Of a stretch of 64,000 bases of DNA, positions 44,481-54,500 are shown in pieces. A program made the translations under genes and the position numbers. This stretch comes from Gracilaria gracilis. Its lineage: Eukaryota; Rhodophyta; Florideophyceae; Gracilariales; Gracilariaceae. Within the stretch, counting starts at the first letter, position 1. The number at the start of each line of letters is the position of its first letter. The notes under the pieces are model-generated. The model searched no databases. It saw only the letters and a program-made list of their open reading frames with translations, and was not told the DNA's origin. The stretch lies in NCBI GenBank assembly GCA_030374805.1, contig JARGSG010000214.1:496001-560000 (forward strand). The letters run 5' to 3'.

Positions 44481-44877
44481 TGATGATTAGTGTAGGGACC
44501 TGTGCGTCGATTCTGAACATGCGCACTCGCAAGATGGGGAGAATGCATATGCGAGTGGGAAATAATGGGCGCACCTACGATGGAGCTCTCCTTTCTTACT
44601 TTTCAGTTGCCTCCCAGAAGCTGGGAGCCCATTCTACTTCCTCTGTTTCCGGACCAAGTGTGTCTTGACTTTACAAAGATCAATTAGATAAATGTTAGAC
44701 AAGAGGTACTTGTCACACAATCTGATGTCAGATATCGATGCGATTGGCACACGGAAATTGCTCGCCCAGTCTGACATCACGGAGCGCAAATGCGCGCTGT
44801 ACTAGGGCAGCAACGCTGGCGTCAGGCTGATTGTACTACGCATTTACGCTTCCAACGCTCCAGCGATGCGCAATAAT
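44481..44877 (-). repeat. LTR-like repeat, right (5' LTR of the minus element)
   Basis: Partner of the left LTR-like repeat, shorter overall. It abuts a minus-strand reading frame that it appears to cut. Confidence 0.72.
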
Positions 44878-45378
44878 CCCGGCCCCACGGTGCGGAGTGG
44901 GGTGCGAAGTGGGACTCTGCGGAATGTCAATTGAGGCCATCATCGACGTATCCCAGGTATACAACCCAGCCGATAACAATTCGGCAAGCTTACTCGGGGG
45001 TTCCTCCGGACCTTGGAAACGGTAAGGATACTTCTCGCCTAGATGACTTGAAATATTCGTTCTCCAGATAACCACCAAATCCTCACCCTCTAAGGCAGTG
45101 GCGCTTAGAAGATGGCCATGCATCGAACGGCAGAGCCCCTTCCCGGTACCACCAGCAGGCTTCACGCCACGTACTTCCGCAGTACCAACTTCAACCCTGT
45201 TCTTGTCCTTTCCAAGGCTGATGAACAAAGATACAGAGTCGCCACCTTTTACCTTATGTGGCGCGAGAGTACTCGTCTTCTTCTTCATCGCGCGCGGTGT
45301 GCCCCGCTCGGAACGCGATTTCGCCCTACGAGGCATGGAGACCTTCGACTTTCCTATTCCTCGCGTAAAAGGCGCCAT
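44878..45378 (-). pseudogene. minus-strand gene start cut by the old chromovirus
   Basis: From ATG 45378 a frame of about 165 residues runs until it meets the LTR. The N-terminus is strongly basic (GKSKVSMPRRAKSRSERGTP, RAMKKKTSTLAPHKVKGG). The next part is a mixed domain: DSVSLFISLGKDKNRVEVGT, HLLSATALEGEDLVVIWRTN, YPYRFQGPEEPPSKLAELLS. It resembles a basic chromatin or nucleic-acid protein; no family recognised. The continuation was not found left of the element at 39,087. Divergent from the gene at 46,204. Confidence 0.42.
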
Positions 45379-46203
45379 TTCTGACCCCTCGCTGTTCCTC
45401 TTCGATCGCGCTGACTCCCGCCCCCCTTTTATGGTTCAAAGGTGCCATGTTGGATACAAAGGGTTCAAACAATTCGAAACGCGGATTACGACCGTCGAGA
45501 ATGCTCGTGAGAACGTATAGTAGACGTACCCTTCTCAATCACGTTCGTTGCCTTCACTTCCTGACCGAACACTGCGCCCGCTCAATATAGGATTGAACTC
45601 AAGGGGTTCCGTATTTCACGTTTTAAAAATCACTATCGCTTTATTTAGAAAGTTAAATGATCGCCATAACTACTACGTACGCATAGCTATAGAATAAAGG
45701 CACCCAGTTTTGAAGAGAAAAAAATGAATTGCGTCCGTTAAGTTTTCTGCATGGACAGCGGTCCGGGGTGGAGTGGCGCTTTATCAGTGCCGTGATGGAG
45801 CGCCACTGCACCGCAGACCGTGATCCGGAGAGCCGTAAGTTATAACTTCGCCTATACTTCCATATCTAGAAATTACCGCACCCCCCTCCCATCCCTGCCT
45901 TCTCTTATAACTGTTTATCATCGCATAAGCCCCCCTAACATTGCCCAATTCCCTTCTGCTCCTCTACTTTGGAGTTCTGGTACCGTTTTGGCGTCTGAAC
46001 TCCTCATTCACATCGCTAATTACGCAGCCGTCTGCCGTCCGCTCCCGTCTACCATCCGCACTCATCTCTCGTTCGCTGCGGTCCCTCGTCAGCCTCCGTC
46101 CGTTCGCCCTCGCCGTCCGCTTCCGACGTCAATCATCTGTTTCCTCACGACCGCTCCCGTTCTCCTTCCGTATTCATAATACAGCCCCCCTTTATTGTTT
46201 AAA
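45379..46203. other. intergenic with a long hairpin
   Basis: It separates two divergent genes. It contains the inverted repeat at 45,759-45,820, and CT-rich sequence (about 45,880-46,190) just before the start of the plus-strand gene, as expected for a 5' leader. Confidence 0.45.
45759..45820. repeat. 22-bp inverted repeat (hairpin), 18-nt loop
   Basis: Arms 45759-45780 and 45799-45820 pair at 19 of 22 positions; AGTGGCGCT faces AGCGCCACT across the loop. It lies in the middle of the divergent intergenic region. It could be two abutting terminal repeats of a short element or a regulatory structure. Confidence 0.6.
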
Positions 46204-47271
46204 ATGGCTGCCGCAACCACATCTAAGTCTAAGTCACCGTCACCGGCACCTCCGACATCCGACATGAAGGTTGGAAAAATGTTCGGTTCTGGGGATGAGC
46301 TTCTCACCGCGTGTCTCGCCATCCGTGATCACTATGCGTCGACGATGCGAGAGCTAGACGAACCTAGGAAAGTGGGACACAGCGAATTCGTTCAATATAT
46401 CATCAAGAATCGCACTGTCCTAGACGTTGCCAAGAATTACTTCTCTATCCTTCTCGGACCCACTCACCCGTCATACAGCGACGATGAGCTCAAGGCTGTG
46501 TGCGGGAAGGGTTCGTACCGTCAGCTGTATCTGTCGACGAAGTTGCTTGACATCGTGGACGGAGACAGAGACAGGCGTGTGAGGGATTTTTGTAATTCTT
46601 ATACCAAAGTGGACTTTCAAGGAATACCGAAGAATGTGACGTTAACCGAATTCTTCAAGTCCATGAGTATAGCTCCCAGGCGTGTGGGCCGGACAGTTCC
46701 CCCTTTCGGTACGAGCATCGTTACACATTTCCAGAGAGTTCTCTTTCTTTCCCTTATTCAAAAAGTATCTATGGAAAAGCGCCTTCGAGGCCATAAGAGG
46801 CGTAAGGGGGAGAAGGGATATTCCACCCTTTTTGGGAATGTGCAAATATCGCAGAATCTCCAAGCTCAGCGTGCGGGTTTTGGTGTGCAGCTGGTAACAA
46901 AGGCCTGGGATTGTTTCTCCCAATTTCTGGGATTCCCTATCGCTGAGGTCATGGTTCTCCCTTTCCTACTGCACGTGTACGATGACATGCAGTTTAAACT
47001 TATTGAAACGCGTTCCGAGGGGTTCCTGCACAAGGACAAAGACCATCGCTTGCTACCGTGCAACACGCAAACTCTTCGAGAAGACGAGGTCCAACCGTGG
47101 GCATGGAATCTTCCAGAGGACATTGATGTGGCACTCCGAACGCTTGCGAAGGAGTCCATTTCTGATCTGAACAAGGTTGTTGTGAACGAGCAATTGTGCA
47201 CAATATCAGACCCTGGACGATGGGGTGTTCTAAAGACGTTTCACAAGGACCCGTCAAGGGCGTTTGCTTAG
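46204..47271 (+). CDS. 355-aa orphan protein next to the methyltransferase-SET gene
   Basis: An intact frame from ATG 46204 (AAAATGGC context) to TAG 47271. N-terminal 25 residues are Ser/Pro/Thr/Lys-rich. The remainder is a globular, mostly helical protein: ELLTACLAIRDHYASTMREL, EFVQYIIKNRTVLDVAKNYF, YRQLYLSTKLLDIVDGDRDR, then a very basic stretch (KVSMEKRLRGHKRRKGEKGY) and a C-terminal half with AWDCFSQFLGFPIAEVMVLP. The basic stretch could bind nucleic acid. No family recognised. It is only 80 bp upstream of the methyltransferase-SET gene and in the same direction. Unlike that gene it has no breaks, so it may still be under selection or be younger. Confidence 0.55.
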   Translation: MAAATTSKSKSPSPAPPTSDMKVGKMFGSGDELLTACLAIRDHYASTMRELDEPRKVGHSEFVQYIIKNRTVLDVAKNYFSILLGPTHPSYSDDELKAVCGKGSYRQLYLSTKLLDIVDGDRDRRVRDFCNSYTKVDFQGIPKNVTLTEFFKSMSIAPRRVGRTVPPFGTSIVTHFQRVLFLSLIQKVSMEKRLRGHKRRKGEKGYSTLFGNVQISQNLQAQRAGFGVQLVTKAWDCFSQFLGFPIAEVMVLPFLLHVYDDMQFKLIETRSEGFLHKDKDHRLLPCNTQTLREDEVQPWAWNLPEDIDVALRTLAKESISDLNKVVVNEQLCTISDPGRWGVLKTFHKDPSRAFA

Positions 47272-47350
47272 AGATTTGATTGTTTCTCTAACTCGCTTAT
47301 TTCCTCCATCTTGGAGACAATAAGCCCTTTGAAAAATCAAAGAAACACTC

Positions 47351-49326
47351 ATGGTCCCTGATACATCTCTCACGCCGATATCGAAACCGGAGCTTGCCAT
47401 TGAAATTCATGACGATGACGATGAGCAGTTAGAAAGGGGGAATCCTTCGGAGGGGAAACAAGGAGGGGATGGAGATGGCGGAAGTGGAATGGATGTAGTG
47501 GGTGAGAGTGGGAATGAAGACGTTGGTGAACAGTCGTCCGACGCTGACATACAGCCTCCTCCTGCCATTTCCTCTTTGGACGATAAAATGGCATTCCAAC
47601 ATTGTGAACTGGAGATGGAGAAATACTTTCGAATGTATAATTGCGGGTTCGAGGATATGATGAAACGGACGAGACTCTGCGAAACAACGGAGTCTCTCCA
47701 TTGGGGAAAGTTCAACTGGTTCTTATGGACCCACCATACAACATAAGGGCCGATAAGAACCGGGAGAACAGTTGCTACGATATGCTGAGCGCTGAGCACA
47801 TGAAGAAGGCTGCAAAGCTTATATCAAGGCTGCTACGTCCGGGGGGTCATTTCGTTATCTTCTGTGCATTGGAACAGGTGAACTAGTGGTCGAGGGTGCT
47901 TTCCCTTATTGGAGCAAAAGACGAGCAAGCGGTTCCGAGGCGATCGTTTGTTGTGGACCAGGTCCCAATTCATTTTATACGGTCGCAAGGCAGCCCCATG
48001 CGAAACCCGGGACGCAGGTCCTGCTCCTTGTTCCCTGCCATGGAGTATGCAATACATGGTGTTCGAAGTGGCCTCTCTTATGCACAGCGTCATGCGATGG
48101 TGAACTATGAGAACTTCAACTACGTGCAGTCCAGGTATCTACGGTACCACAGTGTTATTGACCAGGTACCGCCCATGTCCAATGGGGAGACTCTTCAATG
48201 GAAAAGAAAGAAGGAGGGTGGGTGCTACATGTTGCAGAAGATGAGGTCGGAACAAAAACCTCGCGCGTTTTTGAAGAAGCTGATCAGCAGATTTTCGCAG
48301 CCAGGTGATACAGTGGTGGACTTGTTCGCGGGAACTTTTTCGACTGCCATGGCATGCATGGAGCTAGAACGTCATCCGAAGTTTATTGGTTGTGAGCTGG
48401 ACCCTGACTGTTTTGCTCATGCTAGGCACGCGGCAATTGTTCAGTTTGCGATGTGCATGCGCGATAATGAGACGGACATTCAAATTACGCAGGAGGTCCG
48501 AAACTCTGTGAATCGCGTGAGGGACGTATTTCCCAAGTAGAACGCTCGTCCTTCACGATCATGGAAGGCTCCATCCAGCTTCCCACAGTATCAGAAGTTC
48601 CCACCGTATATTGTAGACTACCTGGCATCGATTTGGCAGGAGGAGGCCATGGCCATGATCGGCAGGTGCAAAGCGCTGCATGAGTGGCCGAAAACGTTGC
48701 AAGGGGAGATGGGTCTCCTGGATTGGAACGCGATGTTGACACTGAAGGCCACTATGTGTGGTTGTCGCATTAGGAAGTCGTCGATTCGTCACAATGACGC
48801 AGGAGTGGGAGTGTTTACCACGCGCCGTTTCATGAAGAACGAAGAGATATATTTCTTTTACGGAACTCTAGTGTACCATGACTTAACGAAGAGGAAGAAG
48901 GTACATAAGAAGTATGGGGAAGGGTTGTTGTGAGCCACCGCCATAAGTTTTCGAACTTATGCGATGGAAGTTAGCCTGCGAGGCGAGGTATTCCGGAAAC
49001 TCCCGAAAAGGAGACGAGAAGTACCTACAATCCCTGTATGGATTGTCCCCGCTCCATTTACGTTGGATGGAACAATTAACGACCCAAAATATATGGAAGG
49101 GGATAAAGATAGGGATGCAGTGGAGGATGGCTTGAAACAGCGACGGACTGCCAATGTGACGGTGGGTCGAACCCCAGGAACTGGGCGAACTCCACTTCAA
49201 TTAAGAGAATACCGAATGCTTGCCGTCCGGGCACTTCGGGTTGTAGAAGTGGGAGCAGAGTTGTTTGCAGATTATGGAATGGAACACAGATGGGGTACGT
49301 CTTCGAATCGTATAGTAGTCGACTAG
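47351..49326 (+). pseudogene. DNA adenine/cytosine-N methyltransferase fused in frame to a SET domain, decayed
   Basis: The gene starts with an acidic low-complexity leader (IHDDDDEQLERGN... GGDGDGGSGMD). After one frame change it stays in a single frame to 49,326 with about three stops. Methyltransferase motifs are in beta-class order: motif IV VQLVLMDPPYNIR, then LLRPGGHFVIFCALEQ, then the motif X/I block (PRAFLKKLISRFSQPGDTVV, DLFAGTFSTAMACMELE, KFIGCELDPDCFAHA). DPPY with this order is the bacterial-type N6_N4 methyltransferase, not METTL3/14 (DPPW). Further on comes a SET-like domain: AGVGVFTTRRFMKNEEIYFF followed by YGTLVYHDLT, and near the end GAELFADYG. SET domains methylate protein lysines. 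The join of a DNA and a histone methyltransferase in one frame is the unusual point. Confidence 0.68.
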
Positions 49327-50004
49327 AGCTCAATTGATTTATGACTTATAGAACCGAAAGATGTACCGTAATATGTGTAAAATCGAATTGTGTACATTTT
49401 ATTACGCTTTCTCTCTAACTCCCGTGTTCTACAGGGGAGTACGAGAACTCCCCCAAGTGAGTGGGTGTCGTCACTTTTATCATCCAGTGACGTGAACAAA
49501 ATGGGGATAGTATTCGGGGGAGTAGGTTGACGTTCAAGTACATAGAATAGAAGATACGGAGTACATGTGATATCATGGGAAAGTGTAACAGTTTTTGGCA
49601 GTGAGGATTCTTACAGGAAGGGAATTTTCGTGCCAATTTTCGGAAAGTGATTCCGAAAAGTACTAAAACGGTGCGATATTTCTACCACACGTCGAGTGGA
49701 GGTGTGCGTTTCACGGGGGACCTGCGATCACGTCGAGCGGTGAACACGTCTTGCGGCGAGCGGCGACATCATCTAGAGCGGACCGCCGGGCCATCGTCGT
49801 CGTCTGATTCCATATGGGGAAACGTAAAAAGAGCCCTACAAGCAGCAGTAGTCACCTAAAGTATGGCCTAGTTATATCCAAAATTGTACTAAACCGCCAT
49901 AATATCACCAAAATGCGTTTTAATTTAGACCACGTGGCAAGAGTCAATTCCTTCAAAAACAAATAATGGTTCAGAAGAAGTTGCGAAATAGACCCTTGCA
50001 CTAC
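49327..50004. other. intergenic, no gene seen
   Basis: Between the SET end and the Harbinger element. A palindromic CCCGTGTTCTACAGGGGAGTACGAGAACTCC-like area is seen near 49,421-49,455. A GC-richer patch (49,700-49,800) has short repeats (GTCGAGCGGTG, GCGAGCGGCG). No gene. Confidence 0.45.
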
Positions 50005-50290
50005 TAAGAGCATCTCCAGCGGCAAGAATATCGACAGTAAAATAGTATTTTGGTGGCGCACCAATCTCCACCGGCAAAAATTTGGGAGCAAATTTTTGAA
50101 CAGGTTCGGATTTCTGGAGCAAATCGTCTCGATTTGCTCCGGAATTGTGAACCTGTTCAAATGAGCGAGAGCAACGCACTATCCACGTGGGTGGTGCTCA
50201 ATGGCTGCAGAAGGACAACTTTGCCGCCAAAAGAACCGAAACACCGGTTCTTGGAGATACCAGTAGATATCGTAGGCATACACTTCCATC

Positions 50291-51240
50291 ATGGAACAAC
50301 TCTCCTCACCCAATGACTGCCCAGACCTGACGAGCTGTCCCAAGATGGAAGCCAAAAAACCTACCACCAGAGGCCCGAGCTTCACTCCACAGGAAGATGT
50401 CGGCATCGCCCGAGCATACATTAAAACATCGGAGGATTCGATACTAGGAACAGACCGCAAGAAGAAATTATTCTTTGACGCCATCACAAAAGTCTATAAC
50501 GAGCTTTATAAACCTGCCAATCGTGCCTCACGCTCTACGGAATGTGTTCGCAACCGTACAAAGCTTTTAACGACAAAGTGCGCTCTGTTCTCTGGGTGCT
50601 TTGTGCGCGTAATTTGTTTAAATCCATCCGGATACAACGAAGAGGACAAATTTCGCATGGCAACAGCGCTGTTCAATGGAATCAAGATGAAGAGTCCGAA
50701 GGATGATATAGGAGAGCCGTTTAAGTTTAAGGAAGCATGGGAAGTTCTCCGCAACCATCCTAAGTTTTCCATCGACGAGGAAATTACCTCAACCTCTTCG
50801 GAAGCCGATCCCAGCAGCACTTCTAGGCAGCAAACATGCTCGAAACCTGGCACACCTGATCAGATAGAGAAGAAAGATGCCCCGTCGACAGAGTTCTCAG
50901 AACGCCCACAAGGTAGAAAGGCGGCGAAAATGGAGTTTACTAAACAGAAGCACTATGAAGAGAAGCTGGACGTTGCTCGCCAGGATTACGCCTGCAGCGC
51001 GAACGAGCCTCCGAAATGAAGAGACAGAACGATATATCGCTGTTCATGATGACTGCTGATAGTAGTCCCGAAGCACAGGAGTTCTTAAAAATCTCACAGA
51101 AGCGCGTTCTCGACGACCTGAAGGCCGACGAAGCAAAGCGTCACAAGTCGAAGGAAAGCAGTCCTGTTCCCGCTGACACCGCTACCGAGTCAGCCCCGAA
51201 AGCCTCCACTTTGTCGGAAACCCCCCAAACCGATATATAG
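50291..51240 (+). pseudogene. Harbinger MYB/NAM-like partner protein
   Basis: A frame of 242 residues from ATG 50291, continued in another frame from 51,016 after one frameshift near 50,990. The N-terminal half is the MYB/SANT-like fold of Harbinger ORF1 proteins: SFTPQEDVGIARAYIKTSED, KLFFDAITKVYNELYKP, STECVRNRTKLLT and FKFKEAWEVLRNHPKF. Then comes a Ser/Thr-rich linker and a Lys/Glu coiled tail (EMKRQNDISLFMM... EFLKISQKRVLDDLKADEAK). In the superfamily this protein binds the transposase and brings it to the terminal repeats and the nucleus. One frameshift makes this copy probably inactive. Confidence 0.85.
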
Positions 51241-52716
51241 CCTCTGTTCGGACCATCTTACTAAGCTGAAATTGCAGTATGACCTCCAGAAACGCCAAAA
51301 AGTCTCACAAGAGAGCGTAGAGCGCCGGAGCGAGCTTGCGAGCGTAGGTGCTCGCGCGACCGCGTGAGAAAGGAGGTACTGTAGATATAGGTCCCATCGA
51401 AATAAAATGGCTACCAAACGCCGATGAGTTCGTGCTGTTTATGATCTTCCGAGCAAACCCCATAGGTGTTCCATGAAATCGTTTTCCCATTCACTCTGCC
51501 TTGCTTCTTGCTGCAGGAACTCACTACTCCTGCAAAGAGCAGCGATTGAGCCTTTCGGAATTGTTGAGTTTTCGCCCTCCTCCCATACCGGGACCTCACG
51601 ATGAACAACTTCCTCGCTTGTCCATTCCGTAGATCTTCCCCACGTCAGTTCCTCAGCGTCCAAGCCTTCTTCCAGCATCATATTATGAAGGATCACACAA
51701 CAATACATCACGTTCTTCATAGTGTTCACGTGCCAAAAACGTGAGGGTCTGCGTATAATATGCCAACGTCCTTGAAGCACGCCAAACGCTCGCTCGACAT
51801 CCTTCCGCCTGCCTTCCTGCCTCTTGGCATGATTCTTTTCTTTCTTTGTTACAGGTTCCTCTATAGTATGAATGAAAATGGGGTACCTAGGATAGACTCC
51901 ATCGCAAAGAAAATACGAAATTGTTTGGTGCTTGCTGTTCAGATCGTAGGACACCTTTGGTGGAAAGCTTCCGTCCGATATTTTGTTTAGTAAAGGAGAA
52001 TTCTCTAAGACGTTTAAGTCGTTGCCACTTCCCGGGGTACCAAAGAACGCGTGCCAAATCCAAAGCCGGTCGTCCGCGATGGCTTCTAATGTTACTCCCG
52101 GTGTCCGCTCCTTCCCTTGATATTGCCCTCTCCACGCAACTGGACAGTTCTTCCATATCCATTTCGAACAATCAATGCTGCCCATCATCCCCGGGAATCC
52201 AAGACGTTGTGTGCGTGCCAGCACCTTTTTCAGGTCAGACTCTGTCGGACTACGGAGGTATTCTTCGCCGAAACTATCAATGACACAACTACAAAACCGT
52301 TTGACGCATTCAGAGGCTGTAGATTCTGACATACGACCATACTCGTCAACGAAATCCGCTGCACACCCATAAGCCAGTATGCGCAATGAAGCGGTGACTT
52401 TTTGTTCCACACTAAACCCACGACGTCCTGTGAAATCGTTGTGTTGCTGAAAGTAGCGTTGCGTTCCTTTCAATTGGTTGCAGAGGCGATGAAAAACAGT
52501 ACGGGAGACTCGAAACCGCCTACGGAAGTGACCTGAGTGATAGACCGGTGAGCTTGAAAGATAATCATTATGCAACTGTTTGTGGCCTGCCTCTCGTTGT
52601 CGGTCAATGTTACTTTTGCGGCCTTTGGTGGATCCGCCATGTGGCCGTTGGTCTGGTTCGCTCTCTGAGCTGGAGAGCAGGTCATGGACGAGCTCTTCTA
52701 GTGTCTATTTGACAAC

Positions 52717-52754
52717 TGACCTCATATGAGGTCAATTGACCTCATATGAGGTCA
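52717..52754. repeat. paired 18-bp palindromes, left end of the MITE
   Basis: TGACCTCATATGAGGTCA at 52717-52734 and 52737-52754, two bases apart. Confidence 0.95.
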
Positions 52755-53685
52755 AAATATAACACTTTATAAAAATTGATGTAAACCAGTTCAGAGTCTC
52801 TAAAGCACCTCTCTAGAACCGCATTCGGCATCACATTCATGGCGGAGTAGAACATCTAGTACAAAAAACGACGCTGAGTAGTAATTGGGGAAAAGATATA
52901 TTTGCTACACTAGAAATTTTAATCAAATTTTAACTTCTTCAACGAAAAGAAGTTTTTTTATCCTTTTTCCTAAAGTAAACCAGAAAACCTCGACAACATA
53001 TATTCAACCTCTTTCTAATTGCTCTCAGAATAAAGGGTGTTAAGGGCCTGGTATAATTTACAATAGTTTTTCCACAACTTTGAAATGCCGGACTTCTCAA
53101 ATTTAATAGAAATTCTATCTGGAAAGCTATGGACATCATTTTTGCAGACTTGTGAAACTACCACGTTACAAAACTGTTTTTGAGGCTCTTTTAGGTGCAA
53201 TGATGCGAACTGAAACAAAAACAAACCTGATAATGGTACTGCTTTACGACTTCATGTGACTCAATGTACTATAAAGATTGAATGTTCTCTGCGTAGGCCA
53301 GTATGGTAAATGTGTTTAAAAGCAGTCAGAATGCTTATATATCTCTTGCACACATACGTTTGGCTCATTTAATATTAAAAAGTGCGTTATCTCAATACTA
53401 GCTGATCGTCAAGAACTATAGCAACAAAAACATTCCGTACTTTTGAAGCATTATAAGCAGTTTTTAAGTTATATATAGAATTTTTGCGCGTTTAAACCTA
53501 AATAGTAATTCTACATGCAATCAGATGACTACTAAAGCACTTATTGCTTGGAATTGGTTCGCTTCAAATGATTATTTGGGGTTATGAAACTAGTTTGATT
53601 GCATAATTGTATCTGTTTTCTAATGAATCGCTGAATTATGTGCAAAGCTTTATCCAATTTTTTACATTTCTCTCACTATCTGTGC

Positions 53686-53724
53686 TGACCTCATATGAGG
53701 TCATTTTGACCTCATATGAGGTCA
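53686..53724. repeat. paired 18-bp palindromes, right end of the MITE
   Basis: The same palindrome at 53686-53703 and 53707-53724, three bases apart. All four copies in the element are identical. Confidence 0.95.
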
Positions 53725-53950
53725 ACGCGCTGGTCCGATAGACACTAGAGCTTCATCAAGCTCATCTTTCATGAGCGATGAAGCCATGTCTTGCTTGCTT
53801 GGCGTATGGACAAGGAAGGCCGTTGGAGAAGTGCAGTGCTGAAGCAAATGAGCATATCAGCAAAAAATGTTGGCCCAATTACATCGCGACACGTCGGGAA
53901 CGTTTTGCTGATTTACTGCCGCATTTAGCTGCCCCGTGGAGATGCTCTAA

Positions 53951-54304
53951 GCATGTTCTGGGCTACTCACGGGACTTCTGTCCTACCGTAGAGTCCCTTC
54001 TGATATGGCACCATATCAACTTCTCCTTTCAAAGCGCGCCCCAGTTACAGGCGGCGTTGCGCGCATAGCAGCGTTTCCTAGATCCAAAAACATTGTGCGG
54101 TGTCATTGCGTGTGTTTTCTAGTCGCTGGCGCGCCGCGCACCGCGTCCGCCACGTTCGTCTTCGCTGCCTCTGCCCTGTCCTTCTCCGTGTTCTTGGCGT
54201 CGCGTGTCAGCGCGACCGGAAAGCTTCTGTCTTTGCTGCCGCTTGCCGCCTTTCTCTCATCTCCATTTATCAGACTGCTGCAGCCACCCCGCTGTTCTCG
54301 GTAC
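53951..54304. other. flank of the Harbinger element, no gene called
   Basis: GC-richer DNA, host-like in composition. A short plus frame (CVCFLVAGAPRTASATFVFA and a hydrophobic run) is open here but not convincing. Confidence 0.35.
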
Positions 54305-54500
54305 CATGCCCCCCTCACAAAGCAGCCGTAGCGAACCTGGTCGTGCGATGCAACAACATGCGGTTGCTACCTTGCAACACCACTACGCCCATGCGTCCTC
54401 CCTCTCGCTCCTACGTTGGGCCGGCACCGACTCCGCTAAGAGCATCGCCGCTAACTATCAATTCATAACTATCTTGCGTAGCGAGGATGTAAATCCGCTC
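54305..54500 (+). pseudogene. possible 5' end of a host gene, truncated
   Basis: From ATG 54305 (GTACCATGCC context) the frame MPPSQSSRSEPGRAMQQHAV, then [20 protein letters not shown], looks like a true protein start. It then runs into the reversed gyrA fragment and loses sense. Low confidence; no family recognised. Confidence 0.25.

Larger units (their letters stand above)
39087..44877 (-). mobile_element. old Ty3/gypsy chromovirus-like element, minus orientation, broken
   Basis: Two related, unequal LTR-like repeats (39087-39781 and 44481-44877, same orientation) enclose about 4.7 kb with minus-strand remnants in retrovirus-like order. A gag-like region lies at about 43.6-44.4 kb. Next comes an acid-protease/RT region with an IDD-type polymerase motif (QWIDDFLFYAK) near 42.1-43.7 kb. 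An integrase core lies at about 40.2-41.3 kb (LLHFDFCYMSP, FRHWVSDRGSHL). A chromodomain is at 39,830-40,153 (VELLVKWRGFSSDETDWG). It is a different and older lineage than the element at 12,959, with many breaks (ten or more). Confidence 0.78.
52699..53747. mobile_element. Mutator-like non-autonomous element (MITE) inside the Harbinger transposase
   Basis: 1,049 bp, AT-rich, no coding frame. Both ends begin TAGTGTCTAT (10-bp perfect inverted repeat), followed within 40 bp by two copies of the perfect 18-bp palindrome TGACCTCATATGAGGTCA. The flanking transposase codons show a 9-bp duplication, GAAGAGCTC on one side and the same with AG missing on the other. A 9-bp target duplication points to the Mutator (MULE) superfamily. 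Confidence 0.72.
51439..53787 (-). pseudogene. Harbinger transposase (DDE_Tnp_4), split near its N-terminus
   Basis: The 378-residue main part (52575-51439) is uninterrupted, and its coding frame continues upstream (HGGSTKGRKSNIDRQREAGH) to about 52,698. The DDE triad is visible: GMMGSIDCSKWIWKN (Asp 1), FFGTPGSGNDLNVLENSPLL (Asp 2) and RKDVERAFGVLQGRWHII (Glu). The extreme N-terminus (MASSLMKDELDEA, 53,787-53,748) lies on the far side of the nested element. With that element in place the gene cannot give a normal protein unless the insert is spliced out. Catalytic residues look intact. Confidence 0.88.
50008..53947. mobile_element. PIF/Harbinger DNA transposon
   Basis: The 3-bp target duplication TAA (50005-50007 and 53948-53950) flanks imperfect inverted repeats that begin GAGCATCTCCA at both ends (about 37 bp, roughly 70% matched inside). 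Size is 3,940 bp, of which 1,049 bp is a nested element. It carries the two genes expected of the superfamily in convergent orientation: a MYB/NAM-like DNA-binding protein (+) and a DDE_Tnp_4 transposase (-). TAA/TTA target choice and the GAGCATCTCCA end are classic for plant PIF/Harbinger. Confidence 0.93.

Noticed and set aside
39087-44877. A clean target duplication for the old minus-strand element
   Set aside because: Candidate words (ATAAT, GATGAT) do not match on both sides, so none is claimed.
52717-53724. AGGTCA palindromes as nuclear-receptor-like response elements
   Set aside because: The resemblance is to animal receptor half-sites. Their position at both ends of a mobile element is better explained as transposase or structural sites.
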